Of a stretch of DNA of 6,065 bases, positions 5,936 through 6,065 are shown in pieces. Location of the stretch: assembly GCA_019114715.1 (NCBI GenBank), contig DXEZ01000221.1, forward strand, positions 1-6,065, in the 5' to 3' direction. Both the position numbers and the translations under genes were made by a program. The DNA comes from Candidatus Sphingobacterium stercoripullorum. GTDB lineage: Bacteria > Bacteroidota > Bacteroidia > Sphingobacteriales > Sphingobacteriaceae. The notes under the pieces are model-generated. The model was not told where the DNA came from and made no database searches. It worked only from the letters and a program-made list of their open reading frames with translations. Position 1 is the first letter of the stretch, and every line of letters begins with the position of its first letter.

Positions 5936-6065
5936 TTACGCATTCAACCGGTCAATACTTTCTAAGGCACTGGTCAGCTCCTCTGGCCGAGCGGTTCCAA
6001 TAAGCAGTTTCTTTTTGTTTGTAAACTCAAGCTGTAAACCCCAGTTTCCAGAAACATTATACGCC
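5936..6065 (-). CDS. C-terminal end of a protein, possibly a PH-like domain (partial, 5' end beyond window)
   Basis: Reading on the minus strand, an open frame enters at the right edge and ends with TAA at 5938-5936, giving 42 residues that include GNWGLQLEFTNKKKLLIGT and PEELTSALESIDRL. A strand, turn with lysines, strand ending in IGT, then an amphipathic closing helix starting PEEL is the usual C-terminal end of bacterial PH-like domains found in small membrane proteins of this phylum. That reading is by pattern only. It points the same way as the xpaC-telA pair but ends about 350 bases before it, so a shared transcript is uncertain. Confidence 0.55.
   Translation of the reverse strand, partial: AYNVSGNWGLQLEFTNKKKLLIGTARPEELTSALESIDRLNA

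Noticed and set aside
5838..6000. Possible tRNA or mobile-element end near the right side.
   Set aside because: No T-arm sequence, no CCA-type acceptor pairing, no terminal inverted repeats or target duplication could be found.

Overview
The window looks like an ordinary chromosomal stretch of a Bacteroidota genome, probably from the Sphingobacteriia/Cytophagia side. The evidence is an AT-leaning base composition, several Bacteroidota-type -7 elements (TAnnTTTG) upstream of genes, mostly weak Shine-Dalgarno sequences, and a class II fumarase whose sequence reads like those of this phylum. Genus cannot be fixed from the sequence alone.

Layout. (1) Positions 1-961, minus strand: the N-terminal 320 residues of a membrane-anchored S41 (C-terminal processing, Ctp/Prc-like) protease with a PDZ domain and the catalytic Ser308; the rest runs off the left edge. 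(2) A 126-base divergent gap with a promoter element for each direction. (3) 1088-1657, plus: a 189-residue soluble protein of unknown function, very rich in aromatic residues, starting at GTG behind a clear ribosome binding site. (4) 1744-3144, plus: a complete class II fumarate hydratase, fumC. (5) 3128-3679, plus: a small predicted lipoprotein whose longest reading overlaps the end of fumC. A strong intrinsic-terminator-like hairpin with a T-tract lies inside its signal-peptide codons. (6) A hairpin at about 3688-3724 separates this convergent pair from the minus-strand genes. (7) 5582-3701, minus: a two-gene operon of an XpaC-like membrane protein followed by a TelA/YaaN-family helical protein, 19 bases apart. 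(8) A roughly 345-base gap with no convincing gene. (9) 6065-5936, minus: the last 42 residues of another protein that enters from the right edge.

Functionally, fumC is central metabolism (TCA cycle), the S41 protease is envelope protein processing, and xpaC-telA is a conserved pair linked to envelope or toxic-anion stress whose biochemistry is poorly understood. No mobile element, CRISPR array, rRNA or tRNA was seen. The points most worth a second look are the terminator-like hairpin inside the lipoprotein gene, the lipoprotein family attached to fumC, and the unknown aromatic-rich protein. I do not see a clearly new multi-gene system here.
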